From contig NZ_LT632435.1 of the NCBI RefSeq assembly GCF_900119495.1, forward strand, positions 946,736 to 1,010,735: a stretch of DNA of 64,000 bases, given 5' to 3'. How positions within the stretch are numbered: position 1 is the stretch's first letter; each line of letters opens with the position of its first letter. The notes under the pieces were generated by a model that had not been told where the DNA came from, made no database searches, and saw nothing but the letters and a program-made list of their open reading frames with translations. The translations under genes were made by a program, and so were the position numbers. Source of the DNA: Arcanobacterium urinimassiliense (lineage in GTDB: Bacteria; Actinomycetota; Actinomycetes; Actinomycetales; Actinomycetaceae). Below are positions 1 to 10,237 of this stretch, one piece after another.

Positions 1-2
1 AT

Positions 3-446
3 TTGCCGGTGACGGATGGCTATGTAGGCGATAGGATGATAGCTCGGCATCAGGGAAAGACAGCTATTACCCCGCTTTTACTCTGCGTAGTTTCTATCGG
101 TTCGGTAGATTTAATGTTTGCGCTGGATTCTATTCCCGCTATCTATGGTCTTACGCAGGAACCTTTTATAGTTTTCGCCACCAACGCTTTTTCTTTACTC
201 GGTTTGCGCCAGCTTTTCTTCCTAGTAGATGGATTACTTGAGCATCTTATTTATTTACACTATGGCTTAGCCGTAATCCTGGGCTTTATTGCCGTAAAGC
301 TGGTGCTACACGCCAGCCACGGTTATGGAATTTTCACTTTTGTGCCGGAGCCTTCCATCTTGGTTTCCGTAGGCTTCATCCTCGGCGTCATTCTCGTTAC
401 CATAGTTTCTTCGGTGATTGGCGCGCGGCGGTTAAATAAAAAATAA
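3..446 (+). CDS. TerC/Alx-family integral membrane protein, C-terminal part
   Basis: The gene is cut by the left edge; reading is open to base 3, so the true start lies outside. The 147 visible residues contain hydrophobic segments at about 23-50, 55-75, 83-103 and 118-140. The FALDSIPA motif near residue 40, followed by a TNAFSLLGLRQLFF stretch, is typical of TerC proteins. Family members are polytopic membrane proteins linked to metal (mainly Mn2+) efflux or tellurite resistance; the substrate here is not known. The short basic tail ends in RRLNKK. No gene follows on this strand before the repeat array at 466. Confidence 0.9.
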   Translation: MPVTDGYVGDRMIARHQGKTAITPLLLCVVSIGSVDLMFALDSIPAIYGLTQEPFIVFATNAFSLLGLRQLFFLVDGLLEHLIYLHYGLAVILGFIAVKLVLHASHGYGIFTFVPEPSILVSVGFILGVILVTIVSSVIGARRLNKK

Positions 447-465
447 GGACAGCCGGCTAGGCGCG

Positions 466-572
466 CAAAATACCGTGCGTACAAAATATCGTGAGCGCAA
501 AATGCTACAAGTGCAAAAATTCTACAAGCACAAAATGCCACGAGCGTAGCACAAAACCCTGCGAGCGCAGCG
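466..572. repeat. Degenerate tandem array of about 16-bp units
   Basis: Six imperfect units start at 466, 482, 498, 514, 531 and 552, so the spacing is 16, 16, 16, 17 and 21 bases. Each begins CAAAA and most continue with a pattern like CAAAATGCTACAAGTG or CAAAATATCGTGAGCG. The array fills the space between the terC-like stop and the convergent yciI gene and has no open frame of its own. Related units seem to occur near 22514 and, inverted, at 25388-25463. Confidence 0.7.
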
Positions 573-653
573 TAATAATAAAATATAAACTCTGCCTCGG
601 CCGGAGAAAGTAAATTTTTTAGAAATCAGCAGGCGCTGGAAATTGGGAAAGAA

Positions 654-941
654 TTAGGAAGCGAAAGGCCCGATATTCGGATTCCATTCTTTAACTTCTC
701 GATCCTTAATGATTTCCTGCGCGTGCAGTGGATCGGGATCCAGCAGCGTAAGTGCCTCGGCGGGAGTAGTAGCTTTTACAATGATAAGAGCTTGCCCATC
801 TCCCAGGGGCCCAGAGGCTAAAAGCTCGCCTTTTTCGAAGAGACTGCGCAGAAATGCGCGATGCCCCGGGCGTTCTCTCGCTAAATCTTCGCTTTTTTGT
901 GGATCATAGGTATATACAACTGCGTAAATTTTTTTCTCCAT
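654..941 (-). CDS. YciI-like small protein
   Basis: This 95-residue protein matches the YciI-like (ferredoxin-like alpha/beta) family. It has a short N-terminal strand (KKIYAVVYTYDP), the R..H..FL..L...GELLASGPLGD core at about residues 26-48, and a C-terminal strand ending EWNPNIG. The conserved His (about 28) and the Gly-Pro loop are present. Family members are small soluble proteins, some with dehydrochlorinase-like or stress roles; the reaction here is unknown. It stands alone, divergent from uvrA. The ATG at 941 has no Shine-Dalgarno sequence, and a -10-like TAAAAT lies six bases upstream. Confidence 0.85.
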   Translation of the reverse strand: MEKKIYAVVYTYDPQKSEDLARERPGHRAFLRSLFEKGELLASGPLGDGQALIIVKATTPAEALTLLDPDPLHAQEIIKDREVKEWNPNIGPFAS

Positions 942-953
942 ACGGCAATTTTA
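942..953 (-). promoter_or_regulatory. Likely leaderless -10 element of the yciI-like gene
   Basis: On the minus strand, TAAAAT (953-948) is followed by six bases (TGCCGT) and then the ATG at 941. The predicted transcript start falls on or next to the start codon. No convincing -35 box was found. Confidence 0.45.
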
Positions 954-1003
954 GTACGAAAGATACTGTAAAACATGAATTCTCTCTTAATTCCCGCTCT
1001 CTT

Positions 1004-1032
1004 TTGTCAGGGTTTTTCTGGCCAGCTAAGCT
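1004..1032 (+). promoter_or_regulatory. uvrA promoter, probably giving a leaderless mRNA
   Basis: TTGTCA (1004-1009), a 17-base spacer and TAAGCT (1027-1032) form a sigma-70-type promoter. The -10 box ends six bases before the GTG start at 1039, so transcription should begin at the start codon itself. No LexA-type GAAC-N4-GTTC palindrome is visible here. Confidence 0.55.
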
Positions 1033-1038
1033 GAAGAT

Positions 1039-3903
1039 GTGCATGAAACTATTCATATTCAGGGAGCCCGAGAGCATAATCTAAAAAATATCACGGTAGA
1101 TATACCGCGCGATAAGCTAATCGTATTTACGGGGCTCTCTGGATCGGGGAAATCTTCGCTCGCTTTTGACACTATTTTCGCCGAAGGCCAGCGCCGCTAT
1201 GTAGAATCCCTCAGTTCCTACGCCCGCCAGTTCCTCGGGCAGATGGATAAGCCAGATATTGATTTTATCGAGGGGCTTTCTCCTGCTGTTTCTATCGATC
1301 AACGTTCCACGAGCCGCAATCCGCGCTCTACGGTGGGGACGATTACCGAAATTTATGATTATTTGCGTTTGCTTTACGCGCGAGCTGGTACCCAGTTCTG
1401 CCCGCAATGTGGGGAGAAAGTGACGGCGCAAAGTGCCGAACAAATCGTAAATTCTCTTTTAGAGTATCCCGAAGGCACGCGCGTACAGATCCTCGCTCCC
1501 GTAGTAAAAGGGCGAAAAGGCCAGCATTTAGATTTAATAAAAGATTTAAGTGGCGAAGGATTTTCCCGCTTGCGGGTGGATGGCGAAATTTGGCGAATTA
1601 ACGAAGTGCCGCCGTTAGCCAAGACGAAAAAGCACAGCATTGAAATAGTGGTAGATAGATTGGCGCTCAAAGCAGGTATTCGTACTCGTCTCACTGATTC
1701 AGTAGAAACAGCGTTGCGCCGAGCAGGTGGTACTTTAATAGCTGATTTTGTAGATTTACCAGCTGCGGATAAAAAACGGAGCCGTACTTTTTCTGAACAG
1801 CGTTCTTGCCCGCAGGGGCACATTCTAGAGTTAGAGGAAATCGAGCCTCGCACTTTTTCTTTTAATGCTCCTTACGGGGCGTGCCCAGAGTGCTCTGGTA
1901 TTGGCTCTAATTTGCAGGTATCGCCGGATTTAGTGGTCCCTGATGAGGATTTAAGCATTCGGGAAGGGGCAATTGTGCCTTGGGCAGTTACTGCTTCTGC
2001 TAAAGCTCGGGAATATCATATGCGCCAGCTTTCTTCCCTCGGGAAAGAACTAGGCTTTGATATGGATACGCCGTGGAAAGAAATTCCCGCTGCCGCACAA
2101 GAGAAAATTTTGCATGGCTACAACTTTAAAATAAAAATGCAGTATCGAAATCGGTGGGGGAGAGAACGCATCTACTCCACTGGATTTGAAGGAGTACTGC
2201 ACTTTGTACGGCGTAAGTATGACGAAACGCAGTCGGAGCTATCAAAAGAACGTTATGCGGGGTTCATGCGCAATATCCCTTGTGCGGTATGCGGGGGAGC
2301 GCGCTTGCGCCCAGAAGTTTTGGCGGTAAAAGTGGGAGGATTGAATATTGACGAAGTTACCCATCTTTCTATCGGGGAAGCGGCAGAGTTCTTCCAGAAT
2401 TTACAGCTGGAAGCGCGTGAGCAAAAAATTGCGCGGCAGATATTGCGGGAAGTAATCGCTCGGCTGCAGTTCATGGTGTCAGTAGGTCTGAGCTATCTCT
2501 CGCTGGCGCGTTCCGCAGGTACGCTTTCCGGAGGGGAAGCCCAGCGCATTCGCCTTGCTACCCAGATAGGATCAGGCCTAGTAGGAGTACTTTATGTGCT
2601 CGATGAACCCTCTATTGGCTTGCATCAACGCGATAACGATAAATTGTTGAAAGCACTGCAGCGTTTGCGGGATTTAGGTAATACCTTAATCGTGGTAGAG
2701 CACGATGAAGATACTATCCGTAGTGCAGATTGGATATTAGATATTGGCCCGCGGGCGGGCGAGCAAGGTGGAGAGGTAATTTATAATGGTCCGCCGGCCG
2801 GAATTGTGGATGTGGAAAAATCTTTGACCGGTGCCTATTTGGCCGGGCGGCGGGAGATTGCCGTACCACTACAGCGGCGAAAAATAGATAAACAAAAGCA
2901 GCTGCGCGTATGGGGAGCGCAAGAGAATAATCTGCAGAATATTGATGTAGATTTTCCCCTGGGAGTATTTACTGCGGTCACCGGCGTCTCTGGTTCCGGT
3001 AAGTCTTCACTAGTTAATTCGATTCTCTATGAATCTTTAGCTAACTCACTTAATAAAGCGCGCCATCTACCTGGGAAACATAAAAAAATTACCGGTGGAG
3101 AGAGCTTAGAAAAAATAGTGCACGTAGATCAGTCCCCAATCGGGCGTACTCCGCGTTCTAACCCCGCTACCTATACTGGTCTTTGGGATCATATTCGCCA
3201 GCTTTTTGCACAAACTCCGGAAGCGAAATTACGTGGTTATGGGCCGGGGCGTTTTTCTTTCAATGTGAAAGGTGGGCGCTGTGAATCGTGCCGTGGCGAT
3301 GGCACTTTAAAAATTGAGATGAATTTTTTGCCAGATGTCTATGTGCCCTGCGAAGTCTGCCACGGAGCTCGCTACAATCGCGAAACCTTGGAGGTGCGTT
3401 ACAAGGGAAAAAATGTGGCAGAAGTGCTTGATATGACGATTTCGGAGGCAGGGGTATTTTTCCAAAACATCGATCGTCTCACGAAGTATCTTGCTACTTT
3501 AGAATCAGTGGGATTGGGCTATATCCGGCTAGGTCAGGCGGCCACCACGCTTTCTGGCGGAGAAGCTCAGCGGGTAAAATTGGCGGCCGAACTGCATAAA
3601 CGTTCCCGCGGTTCCACTATCTATGTATTGGATGAGCCCACTACTGGTCTGCACTTTGAAGACGTGCGCAAATTGCTTGGAGTGCTGCAGGGGCTCACAG
3701 ATAAAGGAAATACCGTAGTAGTTATTGAGCATAATTTAGACGTTATAAAATCTGCTGATTGGGTAATAGATCTTGGCCCAGAAGGCGGAAAAGACGGCGG
3801 AAAATTGGTGGCAGCGGGTACGCCGGAAGCGGTGGCACAAGTAGCTGGTTCTTATACGGGCACTTATTTGCGCTCGATTTTGCAAAAAGCAGGCACACTT
3901 TAA
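1039..3903 (+). CDS. uvrA: UvrABC excinuclease subunit A
   Basis: UvrA is the ATPase that recognises DNA damage in nucleotide excision repair and loads UvrB. The 954-residue length is normal. The first ABC half has Walker [10 protein letters not shown] (about 32-40), a zinc cluster starting CPQC (121-124) and the LSGGEAQR signature near 495. The second half has GVSGSGKSS near 650, zinc Cys pairs CESC (about 748) and CEVC (about 771), and a second LSGGEAQR near 837. The GTG at 1039 gives the usual opening [12 protein letters not shown]. It is followed after one base by uvrC. There is no Shine-Dalgarno sequence and the start looks leaderless. Confidence 0.98.
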   Translation: MHETIHIQGAREHNLKNITVDIPRDKLIVFTGLSGSGKSSLAFDTIFAEGQRRYVESLSSYARQFLGQMDKPDIDFIEGLSPAVSIDQRSTSRNPRSTVGTITEIYDYLRLLYARAGTQFCPQCGEKVTAQSAEQIVNSLLEYPEGTRVQILAPVVKGRKGQHLDLIKDLSGEGFSRLRVDGEIWRINEVPPLAKTKKHSIEIVVDRLALKAGIRTRLTDSVETALRRAGGTLIADFVDLPAADKKRSRTFSEQRSCPQGHILELEEIEPRTFSFNAPYGACPECSGIGSNLQVSPDLVVPDEDLSIREGAIVPWAVTASAKAREYHMRQLSSLGKELGFDMDTPWKEIPAAAQEKILHGYNFKIKMQYRNRWGRERIYSTGFEGVLHFVRRKYDETQSELSKERYAGFMRNIPCAVCGGARLRPEVLAVKVGGLNIDEVTHLSIGEAAEFFQNLQLEAREQKIARQILREVIARLQFMVSVGLSYLSLARSAGTLSGGEAQRIRLATQIGSGLVGVLYVLDEPSIGLHQRDNDKLLKALQRLRDLGNTLIVVEHDEDTIRSADWILDIGPRAGEQGGEVIYNGPPAGIVDVEKSLTGAYLAGRREIAVPLQRRKIDKQKQLRVWGAQENNLQNIDVDFPLGVFTAVTGVSGSGKSSLVNSILYESLANSLNKARHLPGKHKKITGGESLEKIVHVDQSPIGRTPRSNPATYTGLWDHIRQLFAQTPEAKLRGYGPGRFSFNVKGGRCESCRGDGTLKIEMNFLPDVYVPCEVCHGARYNRETLEVRYKGKNVAEVLDMTISEAGVFFQNIDRLTKYLATLESVGLGYIRLGQAATTLSGGEAQRVKLAAELHKRSRGSTIYVLDEPTTGLHFEDVRKLLGVLQGLTDKGNTVVVIEHNLDVIKSADWVIDLGPEGGKDGGKLVAAGTPEAVAQVAGSYTGTYLRSILQKAGTL

Positions 3904-3904
3904 G

Positions 3905-5842
3905 ATGGCACATCCGGATACTTACCGCCCGCAGACGAAAGATATTCCCTTAGATCCGGGAGTCTATCGTTTTTTAGATGCCGAAGGGCGAGTGATATAT
4001 GTAGGGAAAGCAAAATCGCTGCGGGGGCGTTTACCAGCTTATTTTGCCAATCCGGATACTCTGCATCCGCGGACGCGCCGTATGGTATTTAGCGCTGCGC
4101 AAGTAGTGTGGGTAGTAGTTAATTCGGAAATTGAGGCACTCACGCTGGAATATGCGTGGATAAAAGAGTTTGCTCCACGTTTTAACGTAATGTATCGGGA
4201 TGATAAATCTTATCCGTATGTGGCCGTCACTACGGGAGAGGAATTTCCCCGGTTGCTTATTACTCGAGCGAAGCAACGCCCCCAAAATCAGTATTTTGGC
4301 CCGTATACGCGCGCTACTGCGGCGCGGGAAGCAGTCGATTTATTGCAGCGCGTATTTAAGGTGCGTTCTTGCACCAAGGGGGTATTTAATCGCGCGCAGC
4401 GCACGGCGCGTCCCTGTCTAAATGGCTATATCGATAGATGTACAGCTCCTTGCGTAGGGCGAGTAGAGAAAGCGGAATATCAGCAGCAGGTACAAGAGCT
4501 TTTAGAATACTTGCACGGAGATGGCGAGAAATTACGGGCAGAGTTGCAAAGGGAAATGGAAGCGGCAGCTGCCCAATTAGATTTTGAACAAGCTGCTAAA
4601 ACTCGAGATCAACTGCAGGCTTTAGCGAGTATTGCGGAGCAAAATACCCTCGTAATGAAGAAAGATATCGATGCGGATGTATTCGGAATAGCGCGTGATG
4701 AACTAGAAGTTAGTGTGCAAGTATTTTACGTGCGGAGTGGGCGGATTCGCGGGCAAAAAGGCTGGGTAAGTGAAATAGGTGAAGAAAGCCAAGAAGATTT
4801 ATTAAATCAGCTTATATTGCAGGTGTACGGGGAGCTTTCACTGCGGGAAAAGCAAAATACTTTTCGGCAGCGGGAGCAGCCGCGCTCGGTGGACGATGTG
4901 GCCTACACTTCGGCGCAGGCAATTCCGCAGGAAATTTGGTTGCCGGGTGCGCCGCGGCAGTTGGAGGATTTACAGAATTGGCTGAGTGAATTGAGGGGGG
5001 CAAAAGTACATATTAAAGTGCCGCAGCGGGGTAAAAAATTTAAGTTAGTTGAGACGGTGAATATGAATGCCTTGCAGGCGCTCAATCATCACAAATTGCA
5101 GCGTTCGGTAGATCTGACTGCCCGCTCTCAAGCTCTAGAAGAATTGCGGCAGGGGCTGAATATGGATAGAGCGCCCCTGCGTATCGAATGTTACGATATT
5201 TCGCATACCCAGGGAACTAATCAAGTGGCTTCAATGGTGGTATTCGAAGATGGATTGCCAAAAAAGAAAGATTATCGGCATTTCGTAATTCGCGGGGAAA
5301 ATGGCGCGGGCGGAGTTGATGATACGGCCGCCATGGCGGAAGTGTTGGAAAGAAGAATGCATAATCTCGAAAAAGAGGATGCTTCTTTTCGTTTTCGCCC
5401 TGATTTAATAGTGGTAGACGGGGGCCTGCCGCAAGTGAATGCGGCTAGCAAAATAATTACCGATCCAGATATAAAAATAGTGGGTTTGGCGAAAAGACTG
5501 GAAGAAGTGTGGATTCCGGGGAGTGATTTTCCGCTTATTCTGCCGCGTTCTTCTCCGGCGCTGCATCTTCTGCAATATCTGCGCGATGAATCGCATCGAT
5601 TTGCAATTACGCATCATCGGAAACGCCGCGCCAAGTCAATGACTCGTTCCCAGCTAGATGCAATTGCTGGTTTAGGGGAAGTGAAACAGAAAGAGTTGCT
5701 GAGGTATTTTGGTTCGGTGCAAAAGATAAAAGCAGCTCGTCCCGCTGAATTAGCGCAAGTAGCTGGAATCGGAGCAAAGATGGCGGAAACTATTTTTCAG
5801 CATTTCCATCCGGAAGATTCGCCCTTGCTGCCTGGGGAATGA
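3905..5842 (+). CDS. uvrC: UvrABC excinuclease subunit C
   Basis: UvrC makes both incisions around the lesion after UvrB is loaded. The protein is 645 residues. It has an N-terminal GIY-YIG nuclease (about 17-95; DPGVYRF then VIYVGKAKSLRGR), a UVR motif for UvrB contact (about 215-248, LDFEQAAKTRDQL), an RNase-H-like second nuclease starting with IECYDISHTQGTN (about 423), and C-terminal helix-hairpin-helix repeats (585-640). The start lies one base past the uvrA stop, so the two are translationally coupled. Its downstream partners rapZ, yvcK and whiA follow the common actinobacterial order. Confidence 0.97.
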   Translation: MAHPDTYRPQTKDIPLDPGVYRFLDAEGRVIYVGKAKSLRGRLPAYFANPDTLHPRTRRMVFSAAQVVWVVVNSEIEALTLEYAWIKEFAPRFNVMYRDDKSYPYVAVTTGEEFPRLLITRAKQRPQNQYFGPYTRATAAREAVDLLQRVFKVRSCTKGVFNRAQRTARPCLNGYIDRCTAPCVGRVEKAEYQQQVQELLEYLHGDGEKLRAELQREMEAAAAQLDFEQAAKTRDQLQALASIAEQNTLVMKKDIDADVFGIARDELEVSVQVFYVRSGRIRGQKGWVSEIGEESQEDLLNQLILQVYGELSLREKQNTFRQREQPRSVDDVAYTSAQAIPQEIWLPGAPRQLEDLQNWLSELRGAKVHIKVPQRGKKFKLVETVNMNALQALNHHKLQRSVDLTARSQALEELRQGLNMDRAPLRIECYDISHTQGTNQVASMVVFEDGLPKKKDYRHFVIRGENGAGGVDDTAAMAEVLERRMHNLEKEDASFRFRPDLIVVDGGLPQVNAASKIITDPDIKIVGLAKRLEEVWIPGSDFPLILPRSSPALHLLQYLRDESHRFAITHHRKRRAKSMTRSQLDAIAGLGEVKQKELLRYFGSVQKIKAARPAELAQVAGIGAKMAETIFQHFHPEDSPLLPGE

Positions 5843-5928
5843 AGCGCGAAGAATAAAAGAATTAAAATAAATAAGGCAAAAATTTCTTTTGCGTAGAGTT
5901 AAAACGGGGAAAATGGCAACATAGAGGT

Positions 5929-6873
5929 ATGGCAGATTTTTCCGATATAAACGACACAGGCAAAATTCCTATTGGTATTGCGAATATGGATTTTGCAATG
6001 AGCCTGCCGCAAAATGAGTTTCCGGAAGTGTTAATAATTACGGGAATGTCTGGGGCTGGCCGCTCGCAAGCCGGAGCTACTCTGGAGGATTTAGGCTGGT
6101 ACGTAATAGACAATATGCCCCCGCGCCTAATTATGGCCATGCTGAAATTGGCAATGTCCGGAGGCGGAATTAAAAAGTTGGCCTGCGTAGTAGATGTGCG
6201 TTCCCGGAAATTCTTTCAAGAGCTCTTGCATGTTTTACAAGATCTGACTGATGCGAGCATACCGTATCGAATTATTTTCCTAGATGCCGCAGATGCCGAA
6301 CTAGTACGCCGTTATGAATCGGTACGCCGCCCGCACCCCTTGCAGGATGATGGTCGGCTTCTCACTGGTATACGCCGCGAGCGGGAGTTGCTGGCAGATT
6401 TGCGCACCCGCGCCGATGAAGTAATCGATACTACCCACCGTTCGGTACATGATTTAGCGCGGGAAATCCGCCGTTTAGTGGGCACGGATTCGGAAATTAA
6501 ATTAGAGCTGACGGTAATGTCTTTCGGCTTTAAATACGGTTTACCTCTCGATGCGGATCATGTAGCAGATGTGCGTTTTATTCCGAACCCCTATTGGGTA
6601 AGCGAACTGCGCCATCTGAGCGGTAAAGATGAGCCGGTGCGTGATTTTGTGATGAAAGTAGATGGAGCTCAACAATTTGTGCAGCGTTATGCAGAGCTTA
6701 TTACGGGTATGGTGGCCGGCTACGAGCACGAATTGAAACCATACGTGACGGTGGCGATTGGCTGTACGGGAGGTAAGCATCGCTCGGTAGCTATTTCCGA
6801 AGAATTAGCGCGGCAGCTGCGAAATAACGGATTAAATGTGCGCACTATTCACCGAGATCTAGGGCGGGAATAA
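5929..6873 (+). CDS. rapZ: RapZ/YvcJ-type P-loop nucleotide-binding protein
   Basis: This 314-residue protein carries a P-loop GMSGAGRSQAG near residue 39, in which Arg replaces the usual Lys as is common in actinobacterial members. The C-terminal domain contains the conserved GCTGGKHRSV stretch near 280. In enterobacteria RapZ is an RNase E adaptor sensing amino sugar levels; in Gram-positives the role is less clear. An AGAGGT ribosome site precedes ATG 5929. The first 24 residues ahead of the P-loop domain are acidic and poorly conserved. It is coupled to yvcK, with only one base between stop and start. Confidence 0.92.
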   Translation: MADFSDINDTGKIPIGIANMDFAMSLPQNEFPEVLIITGMSGAGRSQAGATLEDLGWYVIDNMPPRLIMAMLKLAMSGGGIKKLACVVDVRSRKFFQELLHVLQDLTDASIPYRIIFLDAADAELVRRYESVRRPHPLQDDGRLLTGIRRERELLADLRTRADEVIDTTHRSVHDLAREIRRLVGTDSEIKLELTVMSFGFKYGLPLDADHVADVRFIPNPYWVSELRHLSGKDEPVRDFVMKVDGAQQFVQRYAELITGMVAGYEHELKPYVTVAIGCTGGKHRSVAISEELARQLRNNGLNVRTIHRDLGRE

Positions 6874-6874
6874 T

Positions 6875-7828
6875 ATGCCAAATAATTTTGAAAGTGGCTC
6901 CCGGGGGAAGCGAGTAGTAGCCCTAGGAGGTGGGCACGGGCTTTATACTTCTCTTTCCGCTCTGAAATTCCTTACGCGCAATATCACTGCTATTGTCACA
7001 GTTGCGGATGACGGTGGCAGTTCCGGGCGTTTACGCGCAGAATTAGGCGTACTTCCGCCCGGAGATCTGCGGATGGCTTTAGCAGCTCTATGTGATGACG
7101 GAGAATGGGGTTTAACTTGGCGCGATGTGCTGCAATATCGTTTTCATTCACACGGTGATTTAGATGGCCATTCCTTGGGGAATTTATTAATTACGGGACT
7201 CTGGGAGCTGCTCGGAGATTCAGTACAAGGCTTAGATTGGGTCGGGAAACTACTAGGCATTAAAGGAAAAGTAGTGCCTATGGCTTCTGTGCCGCTTTCG
7301 ATAGAAGCCGATATTCTCACTGCAGATGGCACGCAGACTATTTACGGGCAAAATTCAGTGGCAAAATCTAATGCCGATATTTCCCGTATTCGCATCATTC
7401 CGCCAAATCCGCCTGCTCCTGCCGAAGCGGTGACGGCAATCCAGGATGCCGAATGGGTAATTTTTGGCCCGGGATCCTGGTACACTTCCGTAATTCCGCA
7501 CCTTATGGTGCCTGATTTACACGATGCCTTTATCGCTACGGCGGCGAAAAAGATGCTGGTAATCAACTTAGTAGCTGATTCGGAGACTTCTTCGATGTCG
7601 CCGGCCGACCATGTGCGCAGTTTTTATAGTCATTCTCCGGATTTATCTTTAGATGTGATTTTGGTCGATGAAGGGCTGGCTTACAATGCGGCAGAATTGG
7701 AAGCAGCAGCTGCTCTATGTGGTGCAAAAGTAGTGGCAGCTCCGGTAGCTAATTATCGCCAACGGGGAGTGCACGATCCGCTCCACTTAGCGGCGGCTTA
7801 TCGGGAGATTTTTGCTTCCTACTGTTAA
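6875..7828 (+). CDS. yvcK: YvcK/CofD-like (gluconeogenesis factor) protein
   Basis: The protein is 317 residues and belongs to the CofD-like family. It opens with a Rossmann-like GGGHGLYTSLSALK motif near residue 18, then VADDGGSSGRLR (about 44-56) and LGNLLITGL (about 103). In Bacillus and mycobacteria YvcK/CuvA binds UDP-sugars and links carbon supply to peptidoglycan synthesis and cell shape. It sits between rapZ and whiA, the usual trio. ATG 6875 overlaps the end of rapZ closely, implying coupling. Confidence 0.92.
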   Translation: MPNNFESGSRGKRVVALGGGHGLYTSLSALKFLTRNITAIVTVADDGGSSGRLRAELGVLPPGDLRMALAALCDDGEWGLTWRDVLQYRFHSHGDLDGHSLGNLLITGLWELLGDSVQGLDWVGKLLGIKGKVVPMASVPLSIEADILTADGTQTIYGQNSVAKSNADISRIRIIPPNPPAPAEAVTAIQDAEWVIFGPGSWYTSVIPHLMVPDLHDAFIATAAKKMLVINLVADSETSSMSPADHVRSFYSHSPDLSLDVILVDEGLAYNAAELEAAAALCGAKVVAAPVANYRQRGVHDPLHLAAAYREIFASYC

Positions 7829-7869
7829 AGTAGGAAAACGAAATTATTTTTGGAAAGAAGGCAAATTTC

Positions 7870-8856
7870 GTGGTGGCTTTGACCCAGGCAGTAAAAGACG
7901 AGCTAGCTGGAATATATCCACAGGTAGCTTCCTCTATGACGGCAGAAATAGCCATTATGTTTCGCTTTGCGGGTGGTTTGCAGATAAATGCGGGAGTAAT
8001 CGGACTTCAAGCAGAACTGACTCACGCCGGTGCGGCGCGGCACCTTTGGGAGCTCCTGCGCACTATTTATAACGTAGAAGCAGATATAATCGCCGTCACG
8101 AATGCTATGCGCAATGGGAATCGCTATATTGTGCAGTTGAAATCCTACGGAGAGCGCATTGCACGCCGGGTGGGGTTGCTCGATGCGAAAGGTCGGCCTA
8201 TTCGCGGAATACCTCCGCAGATAGTCGGCGGTACGAAGGCTGATGCAGCTGCCGCGTGGCGGGGAGCTTTTCTGGCCCACGGTACTCTTTTGGAACCAGG
8301 GCGCAATGCTTCTTTAGAGCTCACTTGCCCTTCTTTGGAAGCAGCCTATGGAATTGGGGGATTGGCGCGCCGGCTCGATATCCCGTATCGAGCCCGGGAA
8401 TCGCGCGGTGCGCATCGGGTAGATATTCGTGATGGTGATGCTATTTCCGCAATGCTTACGCGCATGGGAGCTAATGATGCAGTAATTCGGTGGGAAGAAT
8501 TGCGCACGGAGCGGGAAGTGAATGGAAACGCAAACCGCTTGGCTAATTTTGATGACGCTAATATGCGCCGAAGTGCTGATGCGGCGGTAGTGGCAGTAGT
8601 GCGGGTGAAGCGGGCTTTTGAAATTCTGGGCGAGCAGGTGCCAGATAATTTACGCCAAGCAGGAGAAATGCGAATTAAGTATCCGAGCGATTCTCTTTCT
8701 ATGCTAGGTAAGCGTCTACAGCCAAACGCTACGAAAGATGCAGTGGCCGGCCGGCTGCGTCGACTCAACACTATGGCGGATAAACGGGCGGCTGAATTGG
8801 GAATTCCAGATACTTTAGCGGCAGTAGCTGAGCTCACTTCCGCTTCACAATGTTGA
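7870..8856 (+). CDS. whiA: Sporulation/cell-division transcription regulator WhiA
   Basis: WhiA is a DNA-binding protein found in most Gram-positives; in Streptomyces it works with WhiB to switch on division genes, and outside sporulating species it affects division and chromosome segregation. The 328 residues comprise a LAGLIDADG-homing-endonuclease-like domain (about 1-210, with the opening ALTQAVKDELAG) and a C-terminal helix-turn-helix region (about 225-315). Two adjacent GTG codons (7870 and 7873) could start; AAGAAGG at 7855-7861 is better spaced for 7870, while 7873 gives the more usual N-terminus MALT. Confidence 0.95.
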   Translation: MVALTQAVKDELAGIYPQVASSMTAEIAIMFRFAGGLQINAGVIGLQAELTHAGAARHLWELLRTIYNVEADIIAVTNAMRNGNRYIVQLKSYGERIARRVGLLDAKGRPIRGIPPQIVGGTKADAAAAWRGAFLAHGTLLEPGRNASLELTCPSLEAAYGIGGLARRLDIPYRARESRGAHRVDIRDGDAISAMLTRMGANDAVIRWEELRTEREVNGNANRLANFDDANMRRSADAAVVAVVRVKRAFEILGEQVPDNLRQAGEMRIKYPSDSLSMLGKRLQPNATKDAVAGRLRRLNTMADKRAAELGIPDTLAAVAELTSASQC

Positions 8857-8918
8857 CTTAATAGAGATTTCTGGACTAATTGACAGTTATTTCGAGCACG
8901 CAGCAGGCGTTTTTAAAA

Positions 8919-8962
8919 GCGAAAAAGTAATTTTTTACGAGTGAAAAAGTGGTTTTTTATCA
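8919..8962. repeat. Imperfect 22-bp tandem duplication
   Basis: Two adjacent 22-base units, 8919-8940 and 8941-8962, share the pattern G(C/T)GAAAAAGT(AA/GG)TTTTTTA followed by CGA or TCA. Each half can fold on itself because an A run faces a T run. The pair lies in the 287-base space between whiA and gap. A third weaker echo (AAGTAAAAGTAAATT) follows. Confidence 0.55.
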
Positions 8963-9033
8963 AAGTAAAAGTAAATTCGTGTGAAGGTGGTCATTCTTAG
9001 CATTAGTCCTATAAGAAGCTAAATAAAAAACGA

Positions 9034-10148
<1,115 letters not shown>

Positions 10149-10167
10149 ATAGGTACGGAAATATTTT

Positions 10168-10212
10168 ATGGGTGCTCGTGCTTTCAGATATGCGCGAGCA
10201 CCCATTTTAATT
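10168..10212 (+). terminator. Rho-independent terminator after gap
   Basis: ATGGGTGCTCG (10168-10178) pairs perfectly with CGAGCACCCAT (10195-10205), and three further pairs with one G-U wobble extend the stem inward. A T-rich run TTTTAATTATT follows. It probably lowers read-through from gap into pgk. Confidence 0.85.
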
Positions 10213-10237
10213 ATTTAGCAATATTGGATGGTGAAAT

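Noticed and set aside
466-572. CRISPR array
   Set aside because: Units are only about 16 bases, diverge strongly and have no spacers; no cas genes are nearby.
954-1038. SOS (LexA) box or PafBC (RecA-NDp) motif upstream of uvrA
   Set aside because: No GAAC-N4-GTTC palindrome is present. TTGTCAGGG resembles the PafBC motif, but the TAAGCT box is 14 bases after it instead of eight, so it fits an ordinary 17-base promoter spacer.
8880-8915. Promoter for gap at TTGACA (8880-8885)
   Set aside because: No TAnnnT box lies at 16-18 bases; the nearest TTTTAA is about 24 bases away.
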